DNA of 64,000 nucleotides from Allolobophora icterica. Lineage: Eukaryota; Annelida; Clitellata; Crassiclitellata; Lumbricidae. Under the pieces are notes generated by a model. That model was not told where the DNA came from. It ran no database searches and was given only the letters and a program-made list of their open reading frames with translations. Shown here in pieces: positions 46,430 through 57,739 of this stretch (the stretch's first letter is position 1; each line of letters starts with the position of its first letter). A program made the position numbers and the translations under genes. Location: the NCBI GenBank assembly GCA_963556255.1, contig OY744607.1, positions 1,744,828-1,808,827 on the forward strand, read 5' to 3'.

Positions 46430-48240
46430 AATGACAGATACGATAAATATGACACAGATACACGTCTAAGTTAGGTAGGATATATGATAATAATAATATA
46501 CATAATATAGGCTAGGTGCATGTTGAAATTTTCAGTTAAAGGATTATACATACAAATTGTACACACACTTTTAAACTTAGTCTTTAGTCCTTAGTACTTA
46601 GTCCCTCCCGTCCAGGTCTGCCCATCGGGCAACGCGACTTCCCCTCTCGTTCCCAATCACCTCGCATCTCCAAGCACCTCTGGTAGTCTCCGGCAAGTTC
46701 TTCCGTGGTCTTCCCTTTTCCATTTCCCTTCACGAATCGAGATCCTGTGCGTTCTCCTCTCCCTCAACGCTTGCTCCAATCCTCGAGCGATGTCTACGAT
46801 CCTCACATTCCCAGTCTTTACACTACACCAATGAAAAAGAAATTTTGAAAAACTGTTTGCTTAGCATTGCCCTTGCGTTTGATTCAAGGTTGTAGCGTTA
46901 TAGGACTGTCCACACCAGATTAATCATCAAATACGAGTTCTAGTCCCGCCCATCAGTTAGGGCGGCGGTCAATAAGAATATCGTAAATAAAAGCTAGTGA
47001 CACACTAGAGAACAATTCGAGGACACTTAATATAGTATTACTCGGCCCCACCATCCGACATGACCAGCGTAAGTCGTCTCTCTCAATGGACCACCGACCT
47101 TATCAATCCGTGCGAGTTAAGAGGTCACTAGAACAATACTGTGTCAGTCCCGCTCGTCGACTAAGACGTCACTGTGTCCTGATATAACTTTTTTTACCCA
47201 CTCTGTATCTTGTCGGACGATCAGATTCTGAATGGAGAAGACAATAGGCCTGGTGGAATTGATTATTCGTCGATGATTGCTCATCAGAGTCATTACAGAA
47301 AAGCTTTGTTGTGCAGAAGGGTTATCTAATTATATGACGCATTTGGTTGTAATTAATAACTTAATGAAGGGCGATGGTTTTTACTTTCCATCCGAGAGCA
47401 GAGATGAGTAACTGATATATATATATATATATCTTTATTGCAAAATAAAGATATATATAAGATATATATATATATATATATACAGAAAATTTGGAACTTA
47501 AATATCAACTGATGCAAGAATGTGATCGAATTTAAAATAACAGAAATATATCCTATTACTTGAAAATTACAACTTAACAAATTCACATCAATAGAAATTT
47601 TGAATTTAACATGACAAAATGTATACAAAATAGAAAGTTTGAATATAACACTACAATATTACGAAATACAAAAATCCAATTTAAAACAACAAAATATTGT
47701 TAATAGAAATTGAAACTGACAAAATAATAAAACGCTAAATTAATAGCAAATTGATTACAAACATACCTAAAAAATGATAGAATTGATCAAACAAATTCAC
47801 AAAGTTATAAATTAATAAATAGCATTGCTAAAAATTAAATAAAAGAAATTGACATCAACTTAGAAAATTTCCGCTAAATAAATAGCTAACTGAGAATTAC
47901 AATACAACAATTGAATTTTAAACAACGGATTGACTGACGACCTTCACAGACAAATGAAACTTAATTAATGGAAATGAATTTATGAATAGAAAATATTCAT
48001 TGAAGCTATCAAGAGAAAAAAGAACTGGACCTTGCCTGATTAGGAGGTAATTAAAAATGGTCTCATTAGCTTGATGTAACTATGTGCGTCATTGCGCCGA
48101 TCAAACCTATAATTAATTACGCTGTGTAGAATTGTTAATGACGACTTCATCGCAATTTATTAACTTTTACGATTGCATACCTGACTAACTGAAGAAGACT
48201 TGACTGGTGTCAAGTTGAATGGTACATAAAGTAGCAACTT
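46430..48240 (+). other. Hedgehog intron 1, AT-rich part
   Basis: Largely AT-rich sequence with no exon. At 46610-46800 is a GC-richer stretch which on the - strand resembles the tail of a retrotransposon protein, too weak to assign. AT microsatellites lie at 47420-47480. Confidence 0.4.
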
Positions 48241-48244
48241 ACTT

Positions 48245-48406
48245 TTATGTGTCCAGACATGTATATATGCATGTATGAATGTATGTATTTGTGGTTATGG
48301 TTATGGTTATGTATTGGTGTATATATGAATGTATATATGTATGTATGTACGTATCTGTGCATGCATAGGTGTATATTTGTATGTATGTATAGGTGTATAT
48401 ATGTAC
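48245..48406. repeat. TATG/GGTTAT microsatellite
   Basis: Imperfect TATG units directly abutting the truncated end of the retrotransposon. Confidence 0.85.
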
Positions 48407-49399
48407 AGCTACTTTCAGGACCGCACTCAAAAAGTATTATGCAATGGCGTGCTGTCTGACAGTCGATCTATTTTATTTGGTGTACCCCAGGGATCAAATC
48501 TCGGCCCTTTACTTTTTCTCTTGTACATAAATGATCTAGCCACAATATCTAAAACCCTCCACTTCATTTTATTTGCGGATGACACAAATATTTTTTTTGC
48601 ACACCCTTCTTGGCAAACTCTAATGGAAATAGTGAATTCAGAATTGAAACTCATCAATCACTGGTTCTCAGCAAATAAACTCACCCTCAATGTTGACAAA
48701 TCTAATTTCATTATTTTTAAATCCCACAGAAAAATTGTGCCCATAGATATTACCCTTGAAATCGCAGAAACCCCCTTGGACCAAGTGGAGTCTACCAAAT
48801 TCCTGGGGGTGGTTGTGGATAAACATCTCTCCTGGAGAGACCATATTAACTTTGTCGCACAAAAAATAGCGAAAAACATAGGTATAATCAATAGGATTGC
48901 CCACCTACTTCCTGAAGTGATTAGGCTAAATTTATATTATTCTTTAATTTTACCGTATCTAAATTATTGCAATATTATTTGGGCCTCCACGTACGAATCT
49001 AGATTGAATAAATTAATAATTCTTCAAAAAAAGGCAGTTCGGATGGTGGCAGGAGTGCCTTTTGGGACCCATACTGCCCCAATCTTCAGCAGACTTAGAC
49101 TATTAAATATAAGTCAACTTAGGCTAACACAAATTGGTAAATTTTTCTATCGGTTTGAACACAATAACCTTCCCTCCTCATTCTGTGACTATTTTATCCC
49201 AGGATCTCGGATCCACACCCATCACACTAGGAACGCCGCTGCCCTCAGACCAGTCAAGGCTCGTACCAACTCACGACTATTTAGTTTAAAGGCGTATGGG
49301 CCCAAAGTATGAAAAACTATACCTCCCGATATCCGTCACTCTCCAAATATAAACTTATTCAAATCTCGTCTGAAATCATTTATCTTGAATGGTTGTTAA
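48407..49399 (+). mobile_element. 5'-truncated CR1/L2-like retrotransposon in hedgehog intron 1
   Basis: The frame begins at SYFQDRTQKV and keeps the RT motifs GVPQGSNLGPLLFLLYINDL and ILFADDTNIF (FADD catalytic). Then come NKLTLNVDKSNFIIF, TKFLGVVVDKHLSWRDHI, LILPYLNYCNIIWAS and the C-terminal block HTRNAAALRPVKARTNSRLF. One in-frame TGA at 49310-49312 stands where Trp is expected (GPKV-stop-KTIPPDIR); the frame then continues to TAA 49397-49399. It is otherwise open, so it is young. Confidence 0.9.
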
Positions 49400-50265
49400 C
49401 GGACCTTGGAACGACCACAGGGTTTGGCCAATGCTGCTCGGTGGGCGCGCCGCGCCGGGTTACGTGCTGTTCTTCTCCCCATTCATTCATTTTTTCTCCT
49501 ACTTATTCTTTTCTTATAGGACTGATAGTCCTATTTTCTGTTTCTTTGTTTCTTTTGTTGACGTTTAGTTAACTATATATAAATGATTAGTTAAGTTTAA
49601 CAATGATTTATTTTGCTTTCTCTCATGTTTCCACACCAGACCTCAACTATCTACTCCCTCTGGCTTACCATGACTTGACAGTCACTTAAAGCCCTAGGTT
49701 TTAGGTTTGGCGGTTTCCCTCGTAGAATGAAGTGACCAACGACTGTAGGCGGTTCAAGTAAGCATCTGTCGGCCAATGGGCGTTGATTTCATTTTGGTTT
49801 ACACATCTTACAAGCATAGGCTGCTGAATTTAATTATATGCATAGCCTAGGCAACATCGTCCGCTTTGTGGAATGGAGGCGAGGCGCAGGGACGGTCGGT
49901 CGATCGGTGGTAGCCCCCACCCTAGGCCCTTCACCCTCCCTCTGGCCCTCTAGCGGTCGGACGGATGGATGGAGATGCATCGCTAGGGCAGACTAGACCC
50001 GACAGGGCATACCCCGTACAGGCCCTACCTCGATCAATTGACCACTTGTATATATATAACCGAGCTGTGGGTCGACTAATTTGTGTATACGAAAGCCAGG
50101 TAAGCTGGCTAGAGGTCATACCTGTACTTCTAGAATGTATACAAGTTGTTCCAATTATCCAAATTTACCCCCCCATACACTCATATTACTATGGAGTTCA
50201 TTGCTATGAAGATACTTACAGGGTTGAGAAACAAGTCTGTAGTTTCTATATGCGATTAGATTGCC

Positions 50266-50362
50266 ATGAACAAATACGAACTTACTATTGTGGTAGATGG
50301 CGATCAAGAGGAAGCCATACGGGCATTTTTTGCTCACAACAACTGGAATTTTGAAAAAATTG
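50266..50362 (+). CDS. Kolobok second gene, exon 1
   Basis: Encodes MNKYELTIVVDGDQEEAIRA and FFAHNNWNFEKI plus one base, then a gtaatt donor. It joins in phase 1 to 50859 after ccaattgcag, creating a Glu codon. The model rests on splice consensus and an uninterrupted joined frame of 189 codons. A longer + frame (49965-50354) overlaps it but lies partly in the inverted repeat and is not preferred. Confidence 0.6.
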
Positions 50363-50381
50363 GTAATTATGAAGACGATGC

Positions 50382-50423
<42 letters not shown>

Positions 50424-50858
50424 TGAAATTGTATAAATTGTTTTGTGTGGTGAACCCTGTACAAGTAGGCCCTATTGTTCTTCAGGTAGCGCTATACGTG
50501 CGCAAATAAGATTGAACTAAGATTTATAAATATTAAATTAAATTGCATTTATTATCCTTGCAAATATTTAGCTCAAACCATGCTATAGAAATACATAGTA
50601 ATAATAACATCAGCAATGTTAGTATAATGACAACTGATGTGAACAGCAGTAACAGCAGTAATGATAATAAATGGCCAATTAAAAATGTAATTATTAAAAT
50701 TACCATGATTATTATTATTACGATATGTAATAAGACAATAAACATATGCATAACCCAGCTAAGCTGTCGTTCAAGTCAAGTCGAAAGAGCTAATTGTATG
50801 TTGATGACATTATAAATATATCTCCAACCAATCGAAACTGCCTTTGTTCCAATTGCAG
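50363..50858 (+). other. Intron of the Kolobok second gene
   Basis: Contains a TA microsatellite (50386-50421) and AT-rich sequence. Ends GT-AG. Confidence 0.5.
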
Positions 50859-51331
50859 AGTTGGAACCACCAAAGAGAAGAAAATCTTGTATGGATGCCG
50901 CTTCGAAGGAGGTCTTGGTCGCGTCCAATGGAAATAGTACAGAGTCAGAAATTGAGGCTCAAAACAGTCATGACATTCAAGTGTCAGCTGATCATTTGCA
51001 GCTGCAGGGTGAAAATCATCAATCGGAAGGCGCCTGTCCTCTTTGTTTTCTCTCTCCGTGCGTGGGTTCTGCATCTCCAGGTTGGCTTGGCGGAGGACAA
51101 GCAGCGCATGCAGCTAACAGTCCAATACGAAGAGTAATTTATGGAAAATATTGGAAGATCATTTGCAACTTGGGTGGGTGGACGAGCCCATTATATCTGG
51201 CCAAGAAACTAACGGAATCGAACGGTGTACTTCACATGCGGGAAATAATGCCAGATTGCGTAGTGCGAAAAGTGAGATCGTTGTATCCGAATCCAACAGG
51301 CACGCCTTACATGGGCCACAAGTGGGAGTAA
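50859..51331 (+). CDS. Kolobok second gene, exon 2 (accessory protein)
   Basis: Encodes the last 157 residues of a 189-residue protein, starting ELEPPKRRKSCMDAASKE. The C-terminal half looks conserved: ACPLCFLSPCVGSASPGWLG, then NSPIRRVIYGKYWKIICNL, HMREIMPDCVVRKVRSLYPN and PYMGHKWE at the end. I recall proteins with this CFLSPC...REIMPDC..R.LYPN..G.PYMGHKW pattern as uncharacterised small proteins scattered in metazoan genomes, often annotated as host genes. Its cysteines could bind zinc. Its place inside the inverted repeats suggests a transposon-borne accessory factor. Function unknown. Confidence 0.75.
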
Positions 51332-51339
51332 CATTGATA

Positions 51340-52250
51340 CTTTGGATAATTCGCCGGACTTTGTTTAGACAGAGAGATTTTTATTGTACACTTACTTTCT
51401 GACATAAAGCAGAATTTTATCGATTGTGAGCTGCTTATGTACACCTGTCATAGCTATGATTCAATGTAACATAACATTCCCCCATTTTAAATTTATATAG
51501 CGCCTCTTCAAGATTCCTACTCAGAGGTGGATTTAAACCTGAATTGCCCTCAATTGCTCGGCGCCACACGAAAACCACGTTACGGAGACTAGGTTTTTCA
51601 TAAGTGCTATGTCAAATCAATTTTGCAATGGCCACAGTCCCTTGTCCGTTCAATCTTCTTTTTTTCTTGCTTGGATTAGGACCTCGTTGAGGGGGGGTAA
51701 GCCACAGATTCATTTTTATACAGATTGGAGCATCTTGTTACAGATCGGATGCCCTTCGTGGCATCAACCACAGTTTTCCGCTGTGGACCTAGTCTTGGTG
51801 ATGAACACATGCCCGCTAGGCAGAGGGTCATCAGGCTTATTTAAATTGAGTCATGTGCTCCCATGTCACAAGGCTGTTATTGGATATTTGCAGCTTTTAG
51901 TTGTCTAGCAAAATGCCACTCTTTTTCTACAGTGTGCCCTACTAGCCTTGCCGCTGTTGGTCCGCGACTGCTTATTCGTCAGATATAACCCTGCTTATTT
52001 CGCAGCTGACCTCTATTTCTAGAGGTCGTTCCACTATCCGCCACCTGTGGACGCGTGTGATAGCAGTCAGCTCTGCCACACATCAGCTCTGCCACACATC
52101 TCTCTGTCCTATGCCAGGCCAAAATCCGGGGAGGTCAAGCAGAGTAGACAGCAGAATGCTAAGGTGGTTATGTGTAATGACGGTTGATGGTTATGTAGCA
52201 CTGATATGTTTGATTTTAGTGTATCATACAATATTGTCACAGCTCTTACG
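51340..52250. other. Kolobok central region between the two genes
   Basis: The genes converge on this stretch. Short + frames at 51609-51908 and 52057-52287 have no recognisable pattern and I do not support them as genes. Confidence 0.4.
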
Positions 52251-52251
52251 G

Positions 52252-54135
52252 TTATTCTACTGTGTAGGGTGCATTGCTTTCATTTGAAAAGCTCTCACTG
52301 TCTCCTAATTGGTCGTCATCGGATTCGTCCGAAGAGATTTCACTCTGGCAGGTCTCCTTATCTGCAGAAGTTTCTGTCACAGACTCCGATATTGCTTTAG
52401 ATGCTGACCACACGGCAATGTACAAATTCCAAATGTTCTCAACAAATACGTAGGTCTTGCGCCGATACACTTTTTTCCCGATTTGGCGACGTGGGTTTTT
52501 CGAACGAACAGTCGTGCATATAGACGTGTATGGTCTGTCGACGTGTTCGTTCCAGTCCAAGACAGCCAGATTGCTCCGCAGCTCGTACATTAAATTCCCG
52601 TAGTGTATCCGTTTATCCAGATAGATCAGACAAACGTTATTAAAACTTTCCACATAAAATGTGTCGTGGCCTTTGACATAATCTTCAGCGTGCTTGTACA
52701 CTACCAACGACCGAAGAAAGTCCTGGAGCATTGTAATTGCAGCCTCATTTGAAACAATTCGAACTTCAATCATATGCCCCGGCTCTTTGCAGTGGGAAGT
52801 TTCATGGCACTTGCTGTGGTTGTTCTGAAAATGAGGGATGCATGATTCTATGAGCTTACGCAGGGTTTGGGCATCTCCATTGCAATTGTCCATACACCAA
52901 TAGACGTGGTTTCGAATGGCAGCACCCTTGTCAGAAAGCTCGGGATGCCATGTTTTTCCAATGTTTTTTTGTGCTCCTTGCCCAATTTTTTTCACCCCGG
53001 CTGTTATAGGACGGGTGCAGTGCCAGCGGTCATTGGAATTCCTGGCTTGCTTCCTCTCACGTAGGCGCTTGTTGATTGTCATGTTTCGATCATGCACATG
53101 ATGGGCAACTTTAATGTTGCTGAGATCCAGGCTCTCGTACATCCTGTCGAATCCCACTGCCTCGTGACGCTGTGAACAGTTATCATCATTCCCGTTAATG
53201 TGTTGAATATCAACGACTTTGTGAGTTTTCAACCCGATAGCAACATGGTCGGTGTGATAACTATTTCGTCTACAATGATGTCGTGCGTCAGTCATTATAG
53301 AGATAGCTCCATCAGGCGACAGTGAAGACTCCTGCGCTCTAGCGCCAAATATAGATTGCTTTCGCAGGTTCTCAGAAATGGCACTAAATGTAACCATATT
53401 CCTCCTGCGGAAAAGGTCTGACAATAGTCCAAACCGACTGAAGTCGCTAAAGCGCTCGTACTGTATGGGTGTCATACCAGAGGCCAGGTAGCTCAACATC
53501 ACTCGGTGGTTGACTTCAAATTCCTTCCGCTCGCTGTCTATTGTGGATGAGGAACTCCACTGAAAGGAGTGTTTTTTCGCACACTCCATATCCACCGACA
53601 GCACATGACCACTGTGTGTCCATGACTTCACTGAATACGGCGTCACACATGTGGATGAATGTTGTGAGATTGTGTCGATCAACTGGGCAATGCTGGAGCA
53701 CTGCCCAACAAAATTCTCATGTGCAGTCTCCAAAGCTGTTGCTGGAGCTGCTGATATTGCTGCTGTGACAGATGCTGGATCAGTCAGTGAAGTTGATTCA
53801 CTTACTTCTTCCGTGACTGAAGACATCGTGAGTGTCTGCTGCGGATGTTGAGTTGCAGAAGAGAGCTTATTGGTGTCAACATCCATTATGACTTTCACCA
53901 GAACTTCTCTCAAACTTTTTACTCCCAACGCCAAGCGAATGTCCTCACATTTTTGCTCAAATTTAAGTTTATCACTGTCGGTTGTAAAAGTTAATTCAAA
54001 ATGTTTCCTTACAGAAACGTAAGGGTAGCTATAACTCTTGGTAGATCCATCAGACAACCGTTTTTTAAATGTTCGCATGTTGCCAACTGCAACACCTGAA
54101 GTCGGTGTCGTTGGTACAGCGTAGTCTCCATCCAT
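52252..54135 (-). CDS. Kolobok-like transposase, 627 residues
   Basis: One uninterrupted - strand frame. The N-terminal 100 residues include MRTFKKRLSDGSTKSYSYPY and a charged helix-rich part. A Ser/Thr-rich linker (about 100-200) follows. The catalytic region (about 270-440) shows DGAISIMTDARHH, KTHKVVDIQHINGND, VAHHVHDRNMTINKRLRE, GVKKIGQG and GAAIRNHVYWCMDNCNGD. This is the block order of Kolobok-type DDE transposases, where TDAR(H) and HDRN carry the first two Asp (about 283 and 349). A His/Cys-rich HSKCHETSHCKEPGH (about 441-455) may bind zinc. The C-terminus is acidic. The intact frame and matching inverted repeats suggest recent activity. The third catalytic acid could not be pinned down by eye. 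Confidence 0.85.
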   Translation of the reverse strand: MDGDYAVPTTPTSGVAVGNMRTFKKRLSDGSTKSYSYPYVSVRKHFELTFTTDSDKLKFEQKCEDIRLALGVKSLREVLVKVIMDVDTNKLSSATQHPQQTLTMSSVTEEVSESTSLTDPASVTAAISAAPATALETAHENFVGQCSSIAQLIDTISQHSSTCVTPYSVKSWTHSGHVLSVDMECAKKHSFQWSSSSTIDSERKEFEVNHRVMLSYLASGMTPIQYERFSDFSRFGLLSDLFRRRNMVTFSAISENLRKQSIFGARAQESSLSPDGAISIMTDARHHCRRNSYHTDHVAIGLKTHKVVDIQHINGNDDNCSQRHEAVGFDRMYESLDLSNIKVAHHVHDRNMTINKRLRERKQARNSNDRWHCTRPITAGVKKIGQGAQKNIGKTWHPELSDKGAAIRNHVYWCMDNCNGDAQTLRKLIESCIPHFQNNHSKCHETSHCKEPGHMIEVRIVSNEAAITMLQDFLRSLVVYKHAEDYVKGHDTFYVESFNNVCLIYLDKRIHYGNLMYELRSNLAVLDWNEHVDRPYTSICTTVRSKNPRRQIGKKVYRRKTYVFVENIWNLYIAVWSASKAISESVTETSADKETCQSEISSDESDDDQLGDSESFSNESNAPYTVE

Positions 54136-54882
54136 CTTTGGAAATAGTTCGATATAATGATACTAATATATGTCCACTAACGAAATACAATGTTATACTA
54201 CTATAAGGTCCACTACTGAAATAAGATAATAATATAATATACAGACACGAGATATAAGCTGTATCGACTATGCGATTTAAAATGGCTATGAAGTGAAGAA
54301 ATTACGAAGCTCAACTCTGCTGCAGCGAAATTCAAACTAGAATGAGTACTGCAAACCAAGACTCAATTGTGAAAGGACATTTCCTAAGTTCATTTCCTAA
54401 GTTCATTAGCATAATTTGGCATGTGACCTAGTCTCTCTTCCTTAGGCTGTATATTAGCATCTGATACTGGTGCAAATTCTTAGAATATGAAATACAGCTT
54501 ATTGTCTTTAGTGTTCCGGGTATAATAAGGCAACGGTGACAGCATCAACAGCTGGCATTTATATACAGGTTTACGACCCAAAGCTCGGTTATATATACAA
54601 GTGGTCAATTGATCGGGGTAGGCCAGAGGGAGGGTGAAGGGCCTAGGGTGGGGGCTACCACCGATCGACCGACCGTCCCTGCGCCTCGCCTCCATTCCAC
54701 AAAGCGGACGATGTTGCCTAGGCTATGCATATAATTAAATTCAGCAGCCTATGCTTGTAAGATGTGTAAACCAAAATGAAATCAACGCCCATTGGCCGAC
54801 AGATGCTTACTTGAACCGCCTACAGTCGTTGGTCACTTCATTCTACGAGGGAAACCGCCAAACCTAAAACCTAGGGCTTTAA

Positions 54883-55104
54883 GTTATGTACAACACTAGT
54901 AGGTGTCCCTGCTTAGCGGGAGTTACCTCCCTTTAGGGCCACCTTTTGCTCTATCTGAGACAGAACCACAATCCGACTACTTATAGTTTGTTACATAACA
55001 TGTTTTTGTTTTGTTTTGTTTTGATGGAAGCAATAAAATGATTTGATTTGATTTGATTTGATTTGATGTATGTATAGGTGTATATATGTATGTACAGATG
55101 TATG

Positions 55105-55138
<34 letters not shown>

Positions 55139-55427
55139 TGTATGTATGTATGTATGTATGTATGTATGTATGTATAGGTGTATATATGTATGTATGCATG
55201 TATGTATCTATGTATTATGCATCTATGTATGTATATATGTACTTACATATATCTATCCGTGTATGGTCGATGTATCCATTATACGTGTGTGCGTGTGTGT
55301 GTAAATATTTATGTATCTATGTATGTATATATGTATTTATATATCTATCTATCCATGTATCGTCTATATGTATATATATACTTATGTCTACTTTGACTTT
55401 CAACTGAAGTCTGTTGCTGCGTTGTAG
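54883..55427 (+). repeat. Retrotransposon tail (TTTGA)n and TATG array
   Basis: GCAATAAAATGATTTGATTT with TTTGA repeats (55030-55068) looks like the 3' tail of a non-LTR element. It is followed by TATG repeats to about 55390. Hedgehog intron 1 ends with the acceptor tgctgcgttgtag. Confidence 0.75.
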
Positions 55428-55689
55428 AGATGCAAAGATAAGCTGAACGCCCTGGCGGTGCTGGTCATGAACCGGTGGCCTGGGGTGAGGCTTCGGGTGA
55501 CGGAGGGCTGGGACACGGACGGCCACCACCCCATCGACTCCCTCCATTACGAAGGCAGGGCCGTCGATGTGACGACGAGCGACCGGGACCGGGTCAAGTA
55601 CGGCATGCTCGCCCGACTGGCCGTTGAGGCTGGCTTCGACTGGGTCTACTTCGAGTCCAGGGGACACATTCACTGCTCAGTCAAGTCAG
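55428..55689 (+). CDS. hh: Hedgehog exon 2: core of the signalling domain
   Basis: Starts [20 protein letters not shown] after a gttgtag acceptor in phase 0 and ends CSVKS plus one base before gtaaga. Motifs: [53 protein letters not shown] and GHIHCSVKS. The zinc ligands of the N-domain (His in SLHYEG, Asp in AVDVT, His in HIHCS) and the calcium-site acidic residues are all present. Both intron positions agree with those of other bilaterian hh genes. Confidence 0.97.
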
Positions 55690-56104
55690 GTAAGACATGC
55701 ACTGGCACTCACCCATGACCATTCAGCTCGCCTTACCTAACCTCTAACTTACCTTATTATAGGCCTACATATCCTTATCTTACTTTGCCTTAACTCGCCT
55801 ATCATACCAATAGCCTTACCTATGGCCTTTAACTCACCTTATCGCACTAGACTTACCTTACCTTTAACTTACCTTATCGCATCTAACCTTACTTTATCTT
55901 TAACTTACCTTATCGCACCACAACCCCTCTGACACGACGTAGCGCTCGTGAATAAGCTGGTGCCCTGAGTTTAGCTTTAAAGTAGCGCTTTAGAAACTTG
56001 GATATTACCATTACGATTACGAACACACTAGGCGCTATGTAAGATCCGTAAGGTCTGAAGGACTCCTTGTAACAATTACATTACAGAGTGTAATTCTGTT
56101 TCAG
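55690..56104 (+). other. Hedgehog intron 2
   Basis: A short intron with degenerate CTTACCTTATCGCA repeats (55720-55920) and an inverted repeat C fragment (55920-56010). It ends ttctgtttcag. Confidence 0.8.
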
Positions 56105-56757
56105 ATTCCTCAATTGCCGTCAAGACCGGCGGTTGCTTTCCCGGATCATCGACGGTCCTTCTGGAAGACGGGAGCCACTCATCCATGTCCAACCTATCCA
56201 CGGGTGACCGCGTCCTCGCCGTCGACCGCAACGGGGCGCCACTATACGCCACCGTCATCGGATTCCTGCATCGTGACGTCGACAAACTGGTGTCGTTTCT
56301 GACGCTGTGGACGGACGATGATCAGAAACTGACCGTTACGAGTGACCACTTGGTCTACTCGGTCCGCGAAGCCGATCGGACGCTGACCGGAAGTGGTCCC
56401 GTCTTCGCCGGACATGTCCAGCCGGGGGAGTATCTCTTCAAGCGGGAAGGGCCGCGGGAGGAGGACGGAAGAGCGGTCAAGGTCGTCAGACGGTCTTATG
56501 ACGTCATGCGAGGCGTCTTTGCTCCTCTGACCACTGAAGGAACCATAGTTGTTGACGAAACGGTGACGTCATGCTATGCGTCACTCGGCAGCCATTGGCT
56601 GGCTCACGTTGCCATGGCACCGCTTCGACTGGCCAATTACGTCATCGGATCACGTGATGAACTGTCGACGCCACCTAGCGGCGTTCATTGGTACGCGACG
56701 TTTCTACTGCGCTATGCGAAGGCTGTTCTGCCCGACGAGATTTGGTTCGAGAGTTGA
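56105..56757 (+). CDS. hh: Hedgehog exon 3: Hint autoprocessing domain
   Basis: Begins DSSIAVKTGGCFPG. Self-cleavage is expected between Gly207 and Cys208, with cholesterol transfer to Gly207. Hint motifs: GSSTVLLEDG, LSTGDRVLAVDRNG, KLTVTSDHLVYSVRE (catalytic Thr and His), VQPGEYLF, EGTIVVDETVTSCYASL and HWLAHVAMAPLRLAN. The stop is TGA at 56755-56757 after DEIWFES. The processing domain (about 207 residues from Cys208) is close to the usual length, with a short tail after the sterol-recognition region. The single exon with no break indicates a functional gene. Confidence 0.97.
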
Positions 56758-57349
56758 CTCCTGGCGAGATTTCGTACGAGATTTTAATTGAATATCATTG
56801 GATGCGATGGGAAATCTCTTCTAAACTGTTTTATACGTCCGAAAATTTAAGATTTACACGAAATCTTAAGATTTAGATTTTAAAATTTAAATTTAAGATT
56901 TAGACGAAATCTTAGAATCCATTTTAACCGTCTTGTTTTCCCCTCAACGCGCCCCTCCCACATTCACATCTAAACGCTTTTGTAGCGCATTTCCTGATTC
57001 GTAGAAGGCGTTGAATATAAGTGCCTTTCACGATGTTGAATTTTTGTATTTGTTATTGTTGTCCGCTTATATGAGAGGATCTGTTGGAGTCTTATCGATT
57101 GTGCTAATGAGTTTGGAACGTCTTTTTAAGCTGGCATATTCCATTGTTTCCGACCGGCATTGTTTGGATAAGAGTGCTGTACAATCGGTTTGTGATAAGT
57201 TGTCTTGAAGCGGCGCTGGAGAAGATGTCTTCTTGTTTTGCATTATTAAATTATTAAATTCTATTTTTGCCGGAACGATTGACATTTTATACTTTTACGA
57301 TGACTAGAGTAGTTTTGTAGATGGAACAGTAATAGTAGTTTCTACTTAA

Positions 57350-57445
57350 TGTCTCTGTGTCGTAACAGAGATGATTAGCGTCGCCCTCCTCCCGCGTCCA
57401 GACTTGGGACTGGCACTACCAGAGTACGAGCAGTGGCGGAGTTGT
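57350..57445 (-). repeat. Dispersed repeat B, inverted
   Basis: Reads TGATTAGCGTCGCCCTCCTC and CTTGGGACTGGCACTACCAG. Confidence 0.65.
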
Positions 57446-57739
57446 AGGTGGAACTACTCCGCAACAGAGAGATTTATCCGTGTAGGTTGCCGAGAAAGAT
57501 GAGAGCTGAGAAGGCTTTTGCGGAAGGCTTCCTGATCGAATGATATCCAGCCTCCAACTGTGTGGCCTCCTCGATGAGCGGGCATGAGTTGCAAAAAGGA
57601 ATGTTGTTGGTCAGTAGACTGTGATCGGAATTTTAAGGAAGGTTGAGGGCGACTACGTTTGAGTTGTTTTAACGTGGTGTGGTAACAGAATCGAGACAAT
57701 CATTGTGGCGTTGGCGAATGGGGTCAGCTGGTGATTGGA

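Larger units (their letters stand above)
49690..54878. mobile_element. Complete Kolobok-type DNA transposon, 5189 bp
   Basis: The ends AGCCCTAGGTTTTAGGTTTG and the inverse are flanked by TTAA (49686-49689 and 54879-54882). The inverted repeats match over 258 bp (49690-49947 against 54621-54878) with no difference seen. After a spacer of about 75 bases on the left they continue (GATCAATTGACCACTTGTAT). Inside are two convergent genes, a spliced + strand ORF (50266-51331) and a 627-residue - strand transposase (52252-54135). TTAA target, inverted repeats and transposase type together indicate the Kolobok superfamily. It lies in hedgehog intron 1. Confidence 0.92.

Noticed and set aside
46610..46800. 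Possible retrotransposon C-terminus on the - strand
   Set aside because: Some resemblance to the end of an RTE-type protein, but the frames are too broken and short to support a call.
49965..50354. 129-residue + strand frame at the left of the Kolobok element
   Set aside because: It overlaps the inverted-repeat arm and is out of frame with the better spliced model that starts at 50266.
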